This document shows positions 1-7,651 of a DNA stretch of 48,518 nt, in pieces. The stretch is taken from the IMG/VR virus record IMGVR_UViG_3300031952_000029, positions 1 to 48,518 of that record, one strand, 5' to 3'. How positions within the stretch are numbered: the stretch's first letter is position 1; each line of letters starts with the position of its first letter. The notes under the pieces are model-generated. The model searched no databases. It worked only from the letters and a program-made list of their open reading frames with translations, and had not been told where the DNA came from. This stretch comes from a virus. The position numbers and the translations under genes are program-made.

Positions 1-1
1 T

Positions 2-34
2 GCATACGTTGGAGCATTTGCCATTATTATATAA
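2..34 (+). CDS. 3' end of an upstream gene (partial)
   Basis: A frame open from the window edge ends at TAA (32-34) and reads AYVGAFAIII. Only ten codons are visible, so the product cannot be identified. In siphophage head modules the gene before the protease is usually the portal, so a portal C-terminus is possible by position alone. Confidence 0.3.
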   Translation, partial: AYVGAFAIII

Positions 35-70
35 AATTTTTAAGTAAGCGTATTTTACTATAGAACCTTT

Positions 71-100
71 AAGTAAAATATGGTTTATTATATTTTACTT
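71..100. repeat. 11-bp inverted repeat before the protease gene
   Basis: AAGTAAAATAT (71-81) and ATATTTTACTT (90-100) form a perfect inverted repeat with an 8-nt loop, immediately before the ribosome binding site of the protease gene. A degenerate copy of the same words (AAGTA near 43 and TATTTTACT near 51-59) precedes it. It could be a weak intercistronic hairpin or a DNA-binding site. It has no proper T-tract for a terminator. Confidence 0.45.
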
Positions 101-119
101 GAAAAGGAGGTGAACGGAT

Positions 120-1961
120 GTGACAGATAAACAAAAAATAATTTTTGCCATTGATAATATTGATTTTGAAGATCAGGATCTCGATTCTCATTTTGTTACA
201 GCTAAAATTGATGCTTTTAGTACGGGCGATACTTTAAATAAGACAACTTGTGACGTAGAGACATTGACAAGAACTGCATCTACTATTTATGAAAAACCTA
301 TTATATTTGAATTAGATGAAAAATCATTTGATTTTGGATCTCATAATGATGGAATAACTGTTCCTGCTGGATTTATAATGCCCGACAGTGCTAGTTTTAG
401 GGAATTACCCGATGGACGTATTCAAATGTCTGTTCTTGGAAAGGTTTGGCGTAAATATAGTGGAAAATTTATAGATATTTTTAGAAGTGACAATACTAAG
501 AAAAAACAAGTAAGTGTCGAAGTCGAAGTTTACGATAGTGAAAAATTACCAAATGGATTTATGAAAATGATAGACTTCGCATACATGGCAATATGTATTT
601 TAGGTGATCAAATTTTAGGAGCATCAAAAGATGCTCAAATAGAACTTATGACTTTTGCTGCTAAGGAAAAAGCAGAATACCAAGAGGCAATAGAATTTGA
701 ATTTGGAAGATATGATAATGTTGATTTTTCTATTCCTGATAATATTAAAAATAATGTTGAAAAAGGAATTAAATTATATAGGGAATATGGGGGAGCAACA
801 AGTGTAATACTCTCTCTCGCAAATCATATTATCAAAAATTCTAAAGCAACATCAGAAAAAATTCGATATATGGCAAAAATTCATAACTCTAAAAAATTTT
901 ATCAAATGAAAAAATCCCCTCCGTCCAGTGAATATATTACATATATGCTTTGTGGTGGTAATGAAGGAAAACAATGGTCACAAACAATTGCAGGACAACT
1001 TGATGAATTAGATAATACTCAAGTATCTTATTTTGGTGATATTATGACTTTTCCTTATGATTCTCTTAAAGATGTGAATCCTGCGTTAAAAGGAATTGAA
1101 CCTTCTATAAGTTTAGTTCAAGCTAACCAAATTGCAACTCAGGCAGATGCTATTGGTACAGATGAAAAGAAAAATGGATGGGCAATAGCAATAAGTCAAT
1201 TTAAGAAAAATCATATTATCAAGGACGGAAAATGGGTCAAAAAGGAGAAATTAAATATGAAGGATTTGGAAAAGGATAAAAAGGAGGAAGTAATGGCTGA
1301 AAAAGAGTTCGAAGATGTTGAAAAGAAAAAGGAAGAAGAAACTCCTGTCGAAGATAAAGCGATAATGGCAGAAGACGAAGATAAGAAGAAAGCAGAAGAA
1401 ACTGCAAAGACTAAAGAGGAAGAAGTCAAAAAGGAAAAAGCAGAGGGCGAAGAATTTAGTTTGGATGCAAATTTAGATACAATGGCTATGCTTACCCTTT
1501 TAGAGAATGAGACAGAATCTTATAAGAAACTTGTTGCTGAGCTGAAAAAGCCCAAAGGCATTAATTATGCATTTGTTTTAGGATATATGTATGATTATAT
1601 GCAAAAAATCACCACAGACATGACAAAGATACAAGAAGAAAATAAGGTATTCGCAACAGAAAATGAAGAATTGAAGGCTTTTAAAGCATCTGAAGATGCA
1701 AAAGCATTCCAGTTTGCAATAGAATCCACTTTGAAGGAAATCGAATCTACTGTAGAGATGCCAAAGAATGAAATTGAAGCATTGCGAGAATCTGCCAAGG
1801 GGTTTTCTTTAGAAACTATTGATGCTTGGAAAAACTCCGCGAAAGCAAAGGCATTTAGTTTTTCTTCTAAAAAAGTTGAAAAAGACGAAAAAGTAAAGGG
1901 TGCAGGATTACCTTGGATTCGTGAAACTACAAGTGCGACTGGGTCTCTTTGGAAACGTTAA
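120..1961 (+). CDS. Prohead protease fused to scaffold region (XkdF-like)
   Basis: This is probably the capsid maturation protease and internal scaffold made as one 613-aa polyprotein. The N-terminal ~190 residues look like the XkdF/U35-type prohead protease fold, with candidate catalytic His75 (FGSHNDG) and Ser132 (VSVEVEV). Residues ~205-310 carry a small domain often seen next to phage proteases, ending in the PSSEYITYMLCGGNEGKQW segment. Residues ~350-395 carry a second one ending in FKKNHIIKDGKWVKK. A highly charged Lys/Glu stretch (~400-460) and a helical, coiled-coil-like C-terminus are typical of scaffolds. The start is GTG at 120, nine bases after AGGAGG, because the ATG at 118 is followed at once by a stop. 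It lies directly before the decoration and capsid genes. Domain assignment is from remembered family patterns; residue roles are inferred. Confidence 0.75.
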   Translation: MTDKQKIIFAIDNIDFEDQDLDSHFVTAKIDAFSTGDTLNKTTCDVETLTRTASTIYEKPIIFELDEKSFDFGSHNDGITVPAGFIMPDSASFRELPDGRIQMSVLGKVWRKYSGKFIDIFRSDNTKKKQVSVEVEVYDSEKLPNGFMKMIDFAYMAICILGDQILGASKDAQIELMTFAAKEKAEYQEAIEFEFGRYDNVDFSIPDNIKNNVEKGIKLYREYGGATSVILSLANHIIKNSKATSEKIRYMAKIHNSKKFYQMKKSPPSSEYITYMLCGGNEGKQWSQTIAGQLDELDNTQVSYFGDIMTFPYDSLKDVNPALKGIEPSISLVQANQIATQADAIGTDEKKNGWAIAISQFKKNHIIKDGKWVKKEKLNMKDLEKDKKEEVMAEKEFEDVEKKKEEETPVEDKAIMAEDEDKKKAEETAKTKEEEVKKEKAEGEEFSLDANLDTMAMLTLLENETESYKKLVAELKKPKGINYAFVLGYMYDYMQKITTDMTKIQEENKVFATENEELKAFKASEDAKAFQFAIESTLKEIESTVEMPKNEIEALRESAKGFSLETIDAWKNSAKAKAFSFSSKKVEKDEKVKGAGLPWIRETTSATGSLWKR

Positions 1962-1994
1962 TAAAAATAGAAAAATTTAGGAGGATTTAAGAAT

Positions 1995-2525
1995 ATGGCT
2001 GCTGTATTGATTAAGAATAGAACCGCATCTATGAACGTGGATATGTACAATCGTTCTGCTGTGGGGACTACGGATTTAGATAATGGCAAGGTTTTTCATT
2101 TGAATGCACAGAGTACAGCTAGTGGTTCTGCTGAATGCTGGACTGCTGTTGCTTCTGCTGGTAGTTCTTTGGGAATATGGATGGCTGCAAGTCCCGAAAG
2201 CGTTTTGACCTCTAGCAAATATCGAGGTATTGATCCTGATCCTAGAAACTTTACCAATGTTTCTGGTTTAGCATTTGATGCTTTCAAACCCGTGGTTGGC
2301 GATATTATTACGATGACTGCTGCTGGTATTTCAGGGTCTCCATCGACTGGTGCTTTTGTCATTTCGGGAAGTCAAGCATATACATTGGTTTGGAATGCTG
2401 CTGCTCCTGCTTCTGGTAGTGTCCTAGCGTTTAGATTGATTGCTGAGACCTATATTTCATTTGGTACTGGTGCAATTGATACTCAACGTGTTTTAGCTTA
2501 TAAGTTGGAGTGTATTTATAATTAG
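1995..2525 (+). CDS. Head decoration/stabilisation protein
   Basis: This 176-aa protein is Gly/Ser/Ala rich with alternating small and hydrophobic residues, as expected for a beta-rich capsid surface protein. It sits between the protease/scaffold gene and the major capsid gene, the usual place for a decoration (gpD-like) protein that stabilises expanded heads. It starts at ATG with a GGAGG site about 10 bases upstream. No motif identifies it on its own, so the call rests mostly on size, composition and position. Confidence 0.6.
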   Translation: MAAVLIKNRTASMNVDMYNRSAVGTTDLDNGKVFHLNAQSTASGSAECWTAVASAGSSLGIWMAASPESVLTSSKYRGIDPDPRNFTNVSGLAFDAFKPVVGDIITMTAAGISGSPSTGAFVISGSQAYTLVWNAAAPASGSVLAFRLIAETYISFGTGAIDTQRVLAYKLECIYN

Positions 2526-2568
2526 TTTGTTTATTTTAAAAATATAATAAAAAGGAGATAGTATTATT

Positions 2569-3678
2569 ATGAAAGTTCCTAGCTCTGTTGTAAAGTTTGC
2601 GGCTGGAAATATGGATTTGTTTATGCAATTCCGTGATTATTGGAATCATTGGAAAAACTTGAATGGTAACAAGAATTTAGAGTTTGCTACTACTGATTCC
2701 AACGGTCAAGCTTTAAGTTTTGATGAAAAAGAATCTTTGATGAATAAGGCATTGATAAAAGAAGTTATTCGTAGAAGTGGTATTGTTTATGCGTCAGAGG
2801 TTTCTTTAGAGCAGTGGTTCAATCATCCCGCTGTTCGCTATGAAACATTTGCTATTGTTTCTGCTATGGTTGATATGATTTTACCTGAGTCTGTGATTGA
2901 TACGATTGGTCTATACACAGATGTTCGTACCATTGGTTGGGGCGATTCTGCTTCATTTACTATAAAGCCTCGTGATTTATTTGTAGTTTCTAAGGCTGGA
3001 CATGCTCAGAGGTCTTCTGAAGTCAGGAAACAATTCAATGGCCAGGTAACTGTCATTCCAGAATGGCATGAGATTACGGTTTCAGTTTCATTATATAAAG
3101 TTCTTTCTGGAGCGGAGTCGCTTGCTGATTTCACTGCAAAAGCAGTGCGTTCTATTGAGACTCGAATGACCCTGGACGCGTATAATTGTTTTGCTACTGC
3201 TATGGCTGCACTTCCTAGCACTTCTGATACTGGTTTATTGAACGCTGGATATACTCAAGCAATATTGACCAGAATTTGTGAATCTGTAACTGCGTGGAAT
3301 CAAGGTGCAAAAGCGATTATTGCAGGAACGAGATTGGCACTTGCCAATGTTCTGCCTACAGATGCAAATTATCGGTATACGCTAGATGATCCGTATGCCA
3401 AATTGGGTTATGTTCCTTCTGCTTTTGGGTTTGATATTTTGATGTTGCCTCAAGTGGCAGATATAACCACACCCTGGGGGCTCGCACTATCAAATAGTGC
3501 ATTATGGATAGTTTCTCCTTCGTCTCAGAAGATTGTTAAGCTAGTTTTGGAAGGAAATACTCTGTCTAATACGACTGGTGCATTTGATCTTGCAGATCTT
3601 AGTCAAAACACAGTATTGTATAAATCATGGGGAGTTGCAATTGCAACTGGTGCCACCGCTGGCATTATTACCCTGTAA
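2569..3678 (+). CDS. Major capsid protein
   Basis: This 369-aa protein has the length and position of a major capsid protein, directly after protease and decoration genes. The N-terminal ~110 residues are helical and charged. The middle (~110-230) has the mixed beta/alpha pattern of the HK97 fold, and the C-terminal part is hydrophobic and rich in Gly/Ala/Thr. The start follows AAGGAGA by 12 bases. The frame ends cleanly at TAA (3676-3678), before a homing endonuclease gene, so the endonuclease has not split the capsid gene. The HK97 fold is inferred, not demonstrated. Confidence 0.78.
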   Translation: MKVPSSVVKFAAGNMDLFMQFRDYWNHWKNLNGNKNLEFATTDSNGQALSFDEKESLMNKALIKEVIRRSGIVYASEVSLEQWFNHPAVRYETFAIVSAMVDMILPESVIDTIGLYTDVRTIGWGDSASFTIKPRDLFVVSKAGHAQRSSEVRKQFNGQVTVIPEWHEITVSVSLYKVLSGAESLADFTAKAVRSIETRMTLDAYNCFATAMAALPSTSDTGLLNAGYTQAILTRICESVTAWNQGAKAIIAGTRLALANVLPTDANYRYTLDDPYAKLGYVPSAFGFDILMLPQVADITTPWGLALSNSALWIVSPSSQKIVKLVLEGNTLSNTTGAFDLADLSQNTVLYKSWGVAIATGATAGIITL

Positions 3679-3740
3679 GAAAAATATAGTAACAAAATAG
3701 ATTAGTTAGGGATGCAATATTCCCTACTAATCATTGATAA

Positions 3741-3804
3741 AATGAGAGAGATAGGACGGATTAATTACCCGACCGACAAGAGAGACTCCATCTTCTCTCT
3801 CATT
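3741..3804 (+). terminator. Large hairpin after the capsid gene (possible terminator)
   Basis: AATGAGAGAGA (3741-3751) pairs perfectly with TCTCTCTCATT (3794-3804), followed by TATTTTT. The 42-nt loop contains an inner pairing of GGACGG (3754-3759) with CCGACC (3769-3774). A second hairpin, TTAGTTAGGGA (3702-3712) with TCCCTACTAA (3721-3730), lies just upstream. This could end capsid transcription or shield the endonuclease gene from translation. The long branched loop is unusual for a simple Rho-independent terminator. Confidence 0.45.
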
Positions 3805-3828
3805 TATTTTTGGAGTATGGAGAATAAC

Positions 3829-4530
3829 ATGTTTACAAAATTAGGTAATATCAGTGGGATTTATTGTATTAAAAATTTGATAGATATGAAAAGGAGTGTG
3901 GGACAAGCTCAAAATCTTAATGTAAGAGCAAGAACTCATGATTCTGTTTTAAGAAGTAAAAAGATTAAAGATAGCAAATATCTTCAATGTGCTTGGAATT
4001 TTTACGGCGAAGATAATTTTGAAATGTATCTAGTTGAAGAATGTCCAATTGAATTATTGAATGAAAGAGAAGAGTATTGGATTAAAGAATTACATTCTCA
4101 TTTCTCAGAATGGGGCTATAATTTAACTTGGGGAGGAGATGGAATAAGAGGGCATAAGCATTCGTCTGAAACCAGGAAAAAGCAATCAGACGCTAAAAAA
4201 GGAAAACACCCGTGGAATTATGGAAAGAAAGCAACGCAAAAAGCGATCAGAAATCAATCAATTGCTCATTTTGGCAAACATCATTCGTTGGAAACAATAC
4301 AAAAATTAAGGAAAGCAAATAAAGGAAAAAATAATCCAATGTATGGTAAGAGAGGAAAACAAAGTCCTAATTGTGGAAAAGCTAGAAAAAAATTTTCCGC
4401 TCAAATACGACATATGGGAAAACGTTATTATCTAGGAACTTTTATCACTGAAGAAGAAGCTGCAATCGCATACAATTTAAAAGCACGTGAACTTTATAAT
4501 CTTGATTATGACATAAACCAAATCAAATAA
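3829..4530 (+). CDS. GIY-YIG homing endonuclease with NUMOD3 and AP2 modules
   Basis: This is a free-standing homing endonuclease of 233 aa. Residues 10-12 are the GIY motif, with Arg33 and Glu81 (in REEYWI) matching conserved catalytic positions. The second half-motif reads SVG (23-25), so the usual tyrosine of YIG is a serine. After the catalytic domain come two or three NUMOD3-type DNA-binding repeats (KHSSETRKK, HHSLETIQKL, NNPMYGKRGK). An AP2-like C-terminal domain with KRYYLGTF and EEEAAIAYNLKARE follows. ATG 3829 is chosen because GGAG lies six bases upstream and it starts just before GIY; the frame stays open back to 3712. It is inserted between the capsid gene and the next head gene. 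Confidence 0.85.
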   Translation: MFTKLGNISGIYCIKNLIDMKRSVGQAQNLNVRARTHDSVLRSKKIKDSKYLQCAWNFYGEDNFEMYLVEECPIELLNEREEYWIKELHSHFSEWGYNLTWGGDGIRGHKHSSETRKKQSDAKKGKHPWNYGKKATQKAIRNQSIAHFGKHHSLETIQKLRKANKGKNNPMYGKRGKQSPNCGKARKKFSAQIRHMGKRYYLGTFITEEEAAIAYNLKARELYNLDYDINQIK

Positions 4531-4541
4531 TAAAATAATCA

Positions 4542-4570
4542 TTGACAAAATTATCTTTTTGTGGTATAGT
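4542..4570 (+). promoter_or_regulatory. Sigma70-type promoter with extended -10
   Basis: TTGACA (4542-4547) is followed after exactly 17 bases by TATAGT (4565-4570), with TG one base before the -10 (TGGTATAGT). It lies right after the homing endonuclease stop and about 45 bases before the next gene. It probably restores expression of the downstream genes past the inserted endonuclease and the hairpin at 3741-3804. Confidence 0.8.
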
Positions 4571-4615
4571 ATAATATTGAAAATATAAAAATATTTATAT
4601 ATAGGAGAATAATTA

Positions 4616-5293
4616 ATGACCGGTAGTGTGGGGCGTCCAAAGAAGAACGCAGAAAATATAACATTAGATCAAAAGTCTAAAGATGATTTGACAAATGAAT
4701 TAGAAGCTTTAAAGAAAAAAATTGCCAAGTTGGAATCTGAACAAAAAGATTTAGTGATAACAGAAAGAAATGAGGGATACAGTGATGATATTCGTCTTGA
4801 TGAATATATAAAGGTTATATCATTAACTCCCTATGGGCTAAGTCTTTCTACACAACCCAAGGGCACTGGAAAGGGTGTAAACTTTAAAAAGTTCGGCGAG
4901 TCTAAAAGAGTTTTGTATAAAGACCTGGTGGATATTATGGATAATCACACTGAGTATACAAACTTTTTGGAAGAGGGATATTACTATATTGCAGATGAAA
5001 GGGTAATCCGCCGTCATGGATTGGAAGAGCTTTATGAAAGACTGCTTACCAAAGAAAAGATAGAACAAATAATCAATGGTCATTCTGATGCGGATGCATT
5101 ATTTAGGGCTGCTAACAATATACAAAAAACTTTTATTTGTGATATTATTATTGGGAAAATGAGCAGGAATGAAACAGTTGATTTAAATTTAGTAGAAACT
5201 CTTTCTATTATAGCTGATGTTGATATTAAAGCAAAAGCAACTGAGGTCAAAGAGTATATAGAAATCAATAATCCTCAACCAGTAAAAGTGTGA
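4616..5293 (+). CDS. Conserved phage protein, probable head/neck function
   Basis: The 225-aa product is not assigned to a known enzyme. The N-terminus carries GRPKK, an AT-hook-like basic motif, then a short coiled coil (~22-46). The core (~58-150) has the pattern LDEYIKVISLTPYGLSLST, KFGESKRVLYKDLVDI and EEGYYYIADERVIRRHGL. I associate this pattern with conserved proteins near the head-tail junction of Bacillota phages. It starts at ATG with AGGAGA nine bases upstream and has its own promoter at 4542-4570. Its place after the capsid gene suggests a head-completion or regulatory role, which is inference. Confidence 0.7.
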   Translation: MTGSVGRPKKNAENITLDQKSKDDLTNELEALKKKIAKLESEQKDLVITERNEGYSDDIRLDEYIKVISLTPYGLSLSTQPKGTGKGVNFKKFGESKRVLYKDLVDIMDNHTEYTNFLEEGYYYIADERVIRRHGLEELYERLLTKEKIEQIINGHSDADALFRAANNIQKTFICDIIIGKMSRNETVDLNLVETLSIIADVDIKAKATEVKEYIEINNPQPVKV

Positions 5294-5298
5294 ACTAG

Positions 5299-5526
5299 TT
5301 GTCTATAACAAAGGTATTTGAAGTAACAATTTGGTATAGTATTGGATTGCATAGTGTCAGGACAACGCACAATCATACAACATATAATATACTTGCTCAA
5401 GATGATCTTGATGCCAGAAATGTTGCGGTGGAAAAATTGAATAATTGGTTGTGTGACCAGAAAATACATCCTGTCCAACTGACAATATATTATTGTGAGG
5501 TGAAATTCTTATTGGAGTTAAACTAA
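5299..5526 (+). CDS. Small conserved-looking protein, unknown function
   Basis: This 75-aa frame starts at TTG five bases after the preceding stop, with no clear ribosome binding site, so translation would depend on coupling. A stop lies immediately upstream in frame and there is no internal ATG. The segment YNILAQDDLDARNVAVEKLNNWL reads like a real folded protein rather than a chance frame. No function can be assigned. Confidence 0.5.
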   Translation: MSITKVFEVTIWYSIGLHSVRTTHNHTTYNILAQDDLDARNVAVEKLNNWLCDQKIHPVQLTIYYCEVKFLLELN

Positions 5527-5536
5527 TATTAGACAA

Positions 5537-5554
5537 ATAAAAGAGTAATTTTAT
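5537..5554. repeat. ATAAAA-N6-TTTTAT intergenic palindrome
   Basis: A perfect copy with spacer GAGTAA, followed by TTGATT. It lies between the stop at 5526 and the terminator at 5582. It belongs to the dispersed motif described in the findings. Confidence 0.7.
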
Positions 5555-5581
5555 TTGATTATTTTGTTGTTTTATTACATT

Positions 5582-5618
5582 ATTTCCGTTAGATATGTCG
5601 GATTCTAACGGAAATTTT
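5582..5618 (+). terminator. Rho-independent terminator
   Basis: ATTTCCGTTAGA (5582-5593) and TCTAACGGAAAT (5604-5615) form a perfect 12-bp stem with a 10-nt loop, followed by TTT. The T-run is short, so read-through into the next genes is likely. Confidence 0.7.
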
Positions 5619-5651
5619 GATATTAAATTGAAAATTAAGGAGGTCTAAAAT

Positions 5652-6107
5652 ATGGCAACCTTTAGTGATACTGTTTACGATATGTTTCTTTCTTCGATTT
5701 CTGATTGGAGGCTTGATACCTTATATCAAGTGTCAGGCAGTGCATCATTGAGTACATATATGGAGCCTTGGCTATTAAATTCTATCACGGATTTTGATCC
5801 AGTATGCGATCAAGATTTGACTTATTCAAGTGGCAGTCAGATATTTACTGGTGATTTGACGCAAGAAAATATCAACATGCTTGCAAGAATTATGGAATTA
5901 TATTGGTTTCAAAAAAGAACACAAGATACATTGCAATTTGAAAATAGTTTGCAAGATCATGACTACAAATCCTTTAGTCAGGCACAAAATTTACGTGAGA
6001 AAAAAGACTATTTGAATATGAAAAAAGAAGAGATAAGCCAATTGATAAACGATTATGCTTTTCGTAAAAATGATTTTGCAAGTTGGAAATTGCAAGTCTT
6101 TGATTAA
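5652..6107 (+). CDS. Probable head-tail connector protein
   Basis: This 151-aa protein starts at ATG after AAGGAGG. The first half is mixed and the C-terminal ~60 residues are strongly helical and charged (LREKKDYLNMKKEEISQLINDYAFRKNDF). Size and position between capsid and tail-tube genes suit a connector or adaptor. There is no diagnostic motif, so the function is inferred from context. An IS remnant follows it directly. Confidence 0.55.
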   Translation: MATFSDTVYDMFLSSISDWRLDTLYQVSGSASLSTYMEPWLLNSITDFDPVCDQDLTYSSGSQIFTGDLTQENINMLARIMELYWFQKRTQDTLQFENSLQDHDYKSFSQAQNLREKKDYLNMKKEEISQLINDYAFRKNDFASWKLQVFD

Positions 6108-6113
6108 GTAATG

Positions 6114-6177
6114 CGGGGAAAGATAGGACGAAAGTCATGAGTCGTCAGAAAAGAATATCCCTCTTTTTCTTTCCCCT
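6114..6177. other. Branched hairpin region
   Basis: GGGGAAAGA (6114-6122) pairs with TCTTTCCCC near 6169-6177. Inside it GACGA (6127-6131) pairs with TCGTC (6142-6146). It shares the words AGATAGGACG with the hairpin after the capsid gene at 3741-3804. It overlaps the 5' edge of the transposase remnant. It may be a mobile-element end or an independent RNA structure; no known RNA family is recognised. Confidence 0.4.
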
Positions 6178-6300
6178 CCGAAAGAACTTGGAAAATATTT
6201 CTGGAAAGAGAAAATTTTTTGGAGCAAAGGATATTTTGTGTGTTCAATAGGTAACGCAAACATAGAAACTATTGAAAAATATATTTCAAATCAAGGATAA
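6175..6300 (+). pseudogene. tnpA: IS200/IS605 TnpA remnant (C-terminal 41 codons)
   Basis: A frame ending in TAA at 6298-6300 encodes KYFWKEKIFWSKGYFVCSIG followed by NANIETIEKYISNQG. This matches the C-terminal signature of single-strand Y1 transposases of the IS200/IS605 family (W-S-x-G-Y-F-V, S-x-G-N, then I-x-x-Y-I-x-x-Q). The upstream two thirds of the gene, including the HUH motif and the catalytic tyrosine, are absent, and there is no start. A right-end-like hairpin follows at 6315-6341. The gene is a decayed or internally deleted insertion in the neck module. Confidence 0.78.
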
Positions 6301-6314
6301 TTCTCGCTATTCAT

Positions 6315-6341
6315 CCCAAGAACTAAAGATTCTTGGGTTTT
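6315..6341 (+). mobile_element. IS200/IS605 right-end hairpin
   Basis: CCCAAGAA (6315-6322) and TTCTTGGG (6330-6337) form a perfect 8-bp stem with loop CTAAAGA, followed by TTTT. A CTAAAG loop preceded by TTCATCCC is the form I know for right ends of IS200/IS605 elements. With the TnpA remnant upstream, this marks a relic element. It may now act as a transcription terminator. Confidence 0.65.
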
Positions 6342-6374
6342 CTAGTGAGTAATTTATAAAAAAGGAGGATTGAT

Positions 6375-7649
6375 ATGAGTTATCGCTACTATTTATCTGG
6401 TTCACCCTCCAATTTTATCTCAACCGGCAGCACATTAATTGATGGATTTCAGGCATTATTGAATGAACAATTTGAAAACTCATCTACTGTTTTTACTATT
6501 CAAGAAGAAACAGCTTTTGCATCTGGATCTATGACAAACATTAGAGCTAGGGTAAACAGAGCAGTTTCGAGTGTAACAGGAGAAAAGCTGGGAGACGATT
6601 TTAAGACATTGCTATTCAAAAACATATCGCATCCTATTGCAATTGGGAGAAAATATTACTTTGACTCTGAGTGGTGGATAACCGTTTTTACAGAAGCAAT
6701 CAAAAACCTTGCAGCGTCCTGTACTGTAAGACGTGCAAATAATTTACTTAGATGGGTAGATGCAAATGGCAATTTGTTTTCAGAGCCTATTTCTATAGAC
6801 TACCCTATAAATCGTCCTTCAGACAGCGCTGGTACGACCAACCCTGTGGAACCGGAGGGCTTCATTCGTGGATACACACAATTGAATTCAAATACAAAGT
6901 ATTTGAAAGAAGGGCAAAGATTTCTTTTTGGGAATAGCGCGAATTGGAGGGCTTTTCAAATTTTTGGCGGAGGTATTCGCAATTTTCTTGAGACATCAGG
7001 GTCTTGCAATTTACTCCAAATCATAATGAACACTAACTATATTAATGAAGAAACGGATGACATCGTTAATGGTATAGCCGATTCCGAAAAAGTATCATAT
7101 GCAATAACAACAAATATATCAAGTGGTAGCATATCCGGAAGTCCCGGAATGGGGATTCAAATTTCTCCTATTATTACTCGTAATTTAATTCCAGTTGACG
7201 AGGGTATTTCGTATAGTACCAGCGCAAGTCCTATTGCATCTGTAAGCGGAAGTGGTTTAGTAACCTTGATAGCCACTGGTTCTGCTACGATAACAGCATC
7301 AATGACAGATAATGTTTCTATACATTCTCATGTGACGGTAATTGTTTCATCAGGAAGTGTTGCAAATTATGAAATTAGAGTAACCCCCGATACTGGATAT
7401 ATCTTAGAGGGTGACACAGAATCGTATACAGTATTCTTGTATTTAAATGGAACTATTCAGAGTGATGTATTTACTTTTAGTATCGCTAATGCAAATGTTC
7501 CTGCAGAAAACTATATTTTCACAGTTACAGGAGATAATGGATTTAATTTACATAATCATTATATGTATATGAATGATCCATTATTGATAAATGTCGTTTC
7601 TGGTTCTCAATCAAAACAAATTAGTATCCTATTGCGAGGGAGTTGGTAA
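6375..7649 (+). CDS. Neck/tail structural protein with Ig-like domains
   Basis: This 424-aa protein starts at ATG after AAAGGAGG. Residues ~1-210 form a domain with conserved-looking aromatic patches (YYFDSEWWITVF, TCTVRRANNLLRW, GQRFLFG), as in head-tail joining proteins of related phages. Residues ~240-330 resemble a bacterial Ig-like (Big_2) domain, with the IASVSGSGLVTLIATGSATI segment. A second beta domain (~335-424) follows. Ig-like domains on phage virions commonly bind surface sugars. The structural role is inferred from position between connector and tail-tube genes. Confidence 0.65.
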   Translation: MSYRYYLSGSPSNFISTGSTLIDGFQALLNEQFENSSTVFTIQEETAFASGSMTNIRARVNRAVSSVTGEKLGDDFKTLLFKNISHPIAIGRKYYFDSEWWITVFTEAIKNLAASCTVRRANNLLRWVDANGNLFSEPISIDYPINRPSDSAGTTNPVEPEGFIRGYTQLNSNTKYLKEGQRFLFGNSANWRAFQIFGGGIRNFLETSGSCNLLQIIMNTNYINEETDDIVNGIADSEKVSYAITTNISSGSISGSPGMGIQISPIITRNLIPVDEGISYSTSASPIASVSGSGLVTLIATGSATITASMTDNVSIHSHVTVIVSSGSVANYEIRVTPDTGYILEGDTESYTVFLYLNGTIQSDVFTFSIANANVPAENYIFTVTGDNGFNLHNHYMYMNDPLLINVVSGSQSKQISILLRGSW

Positions 7650-7651
7650 AT

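Noticed and set aside
3712-3828. N-terminal extension of the GIY-YIG protein
   Set aside because: This segment is mostly a hairpin and encodes a non-homologous stretch; a better ribosome site and start lie at 3829.
3679-4615. Group I intron around the homing endonuclease
   Set aside because: The capsid gene ends with a normal stop and no second exon is seen; the conserved core words of group I introns were not found.
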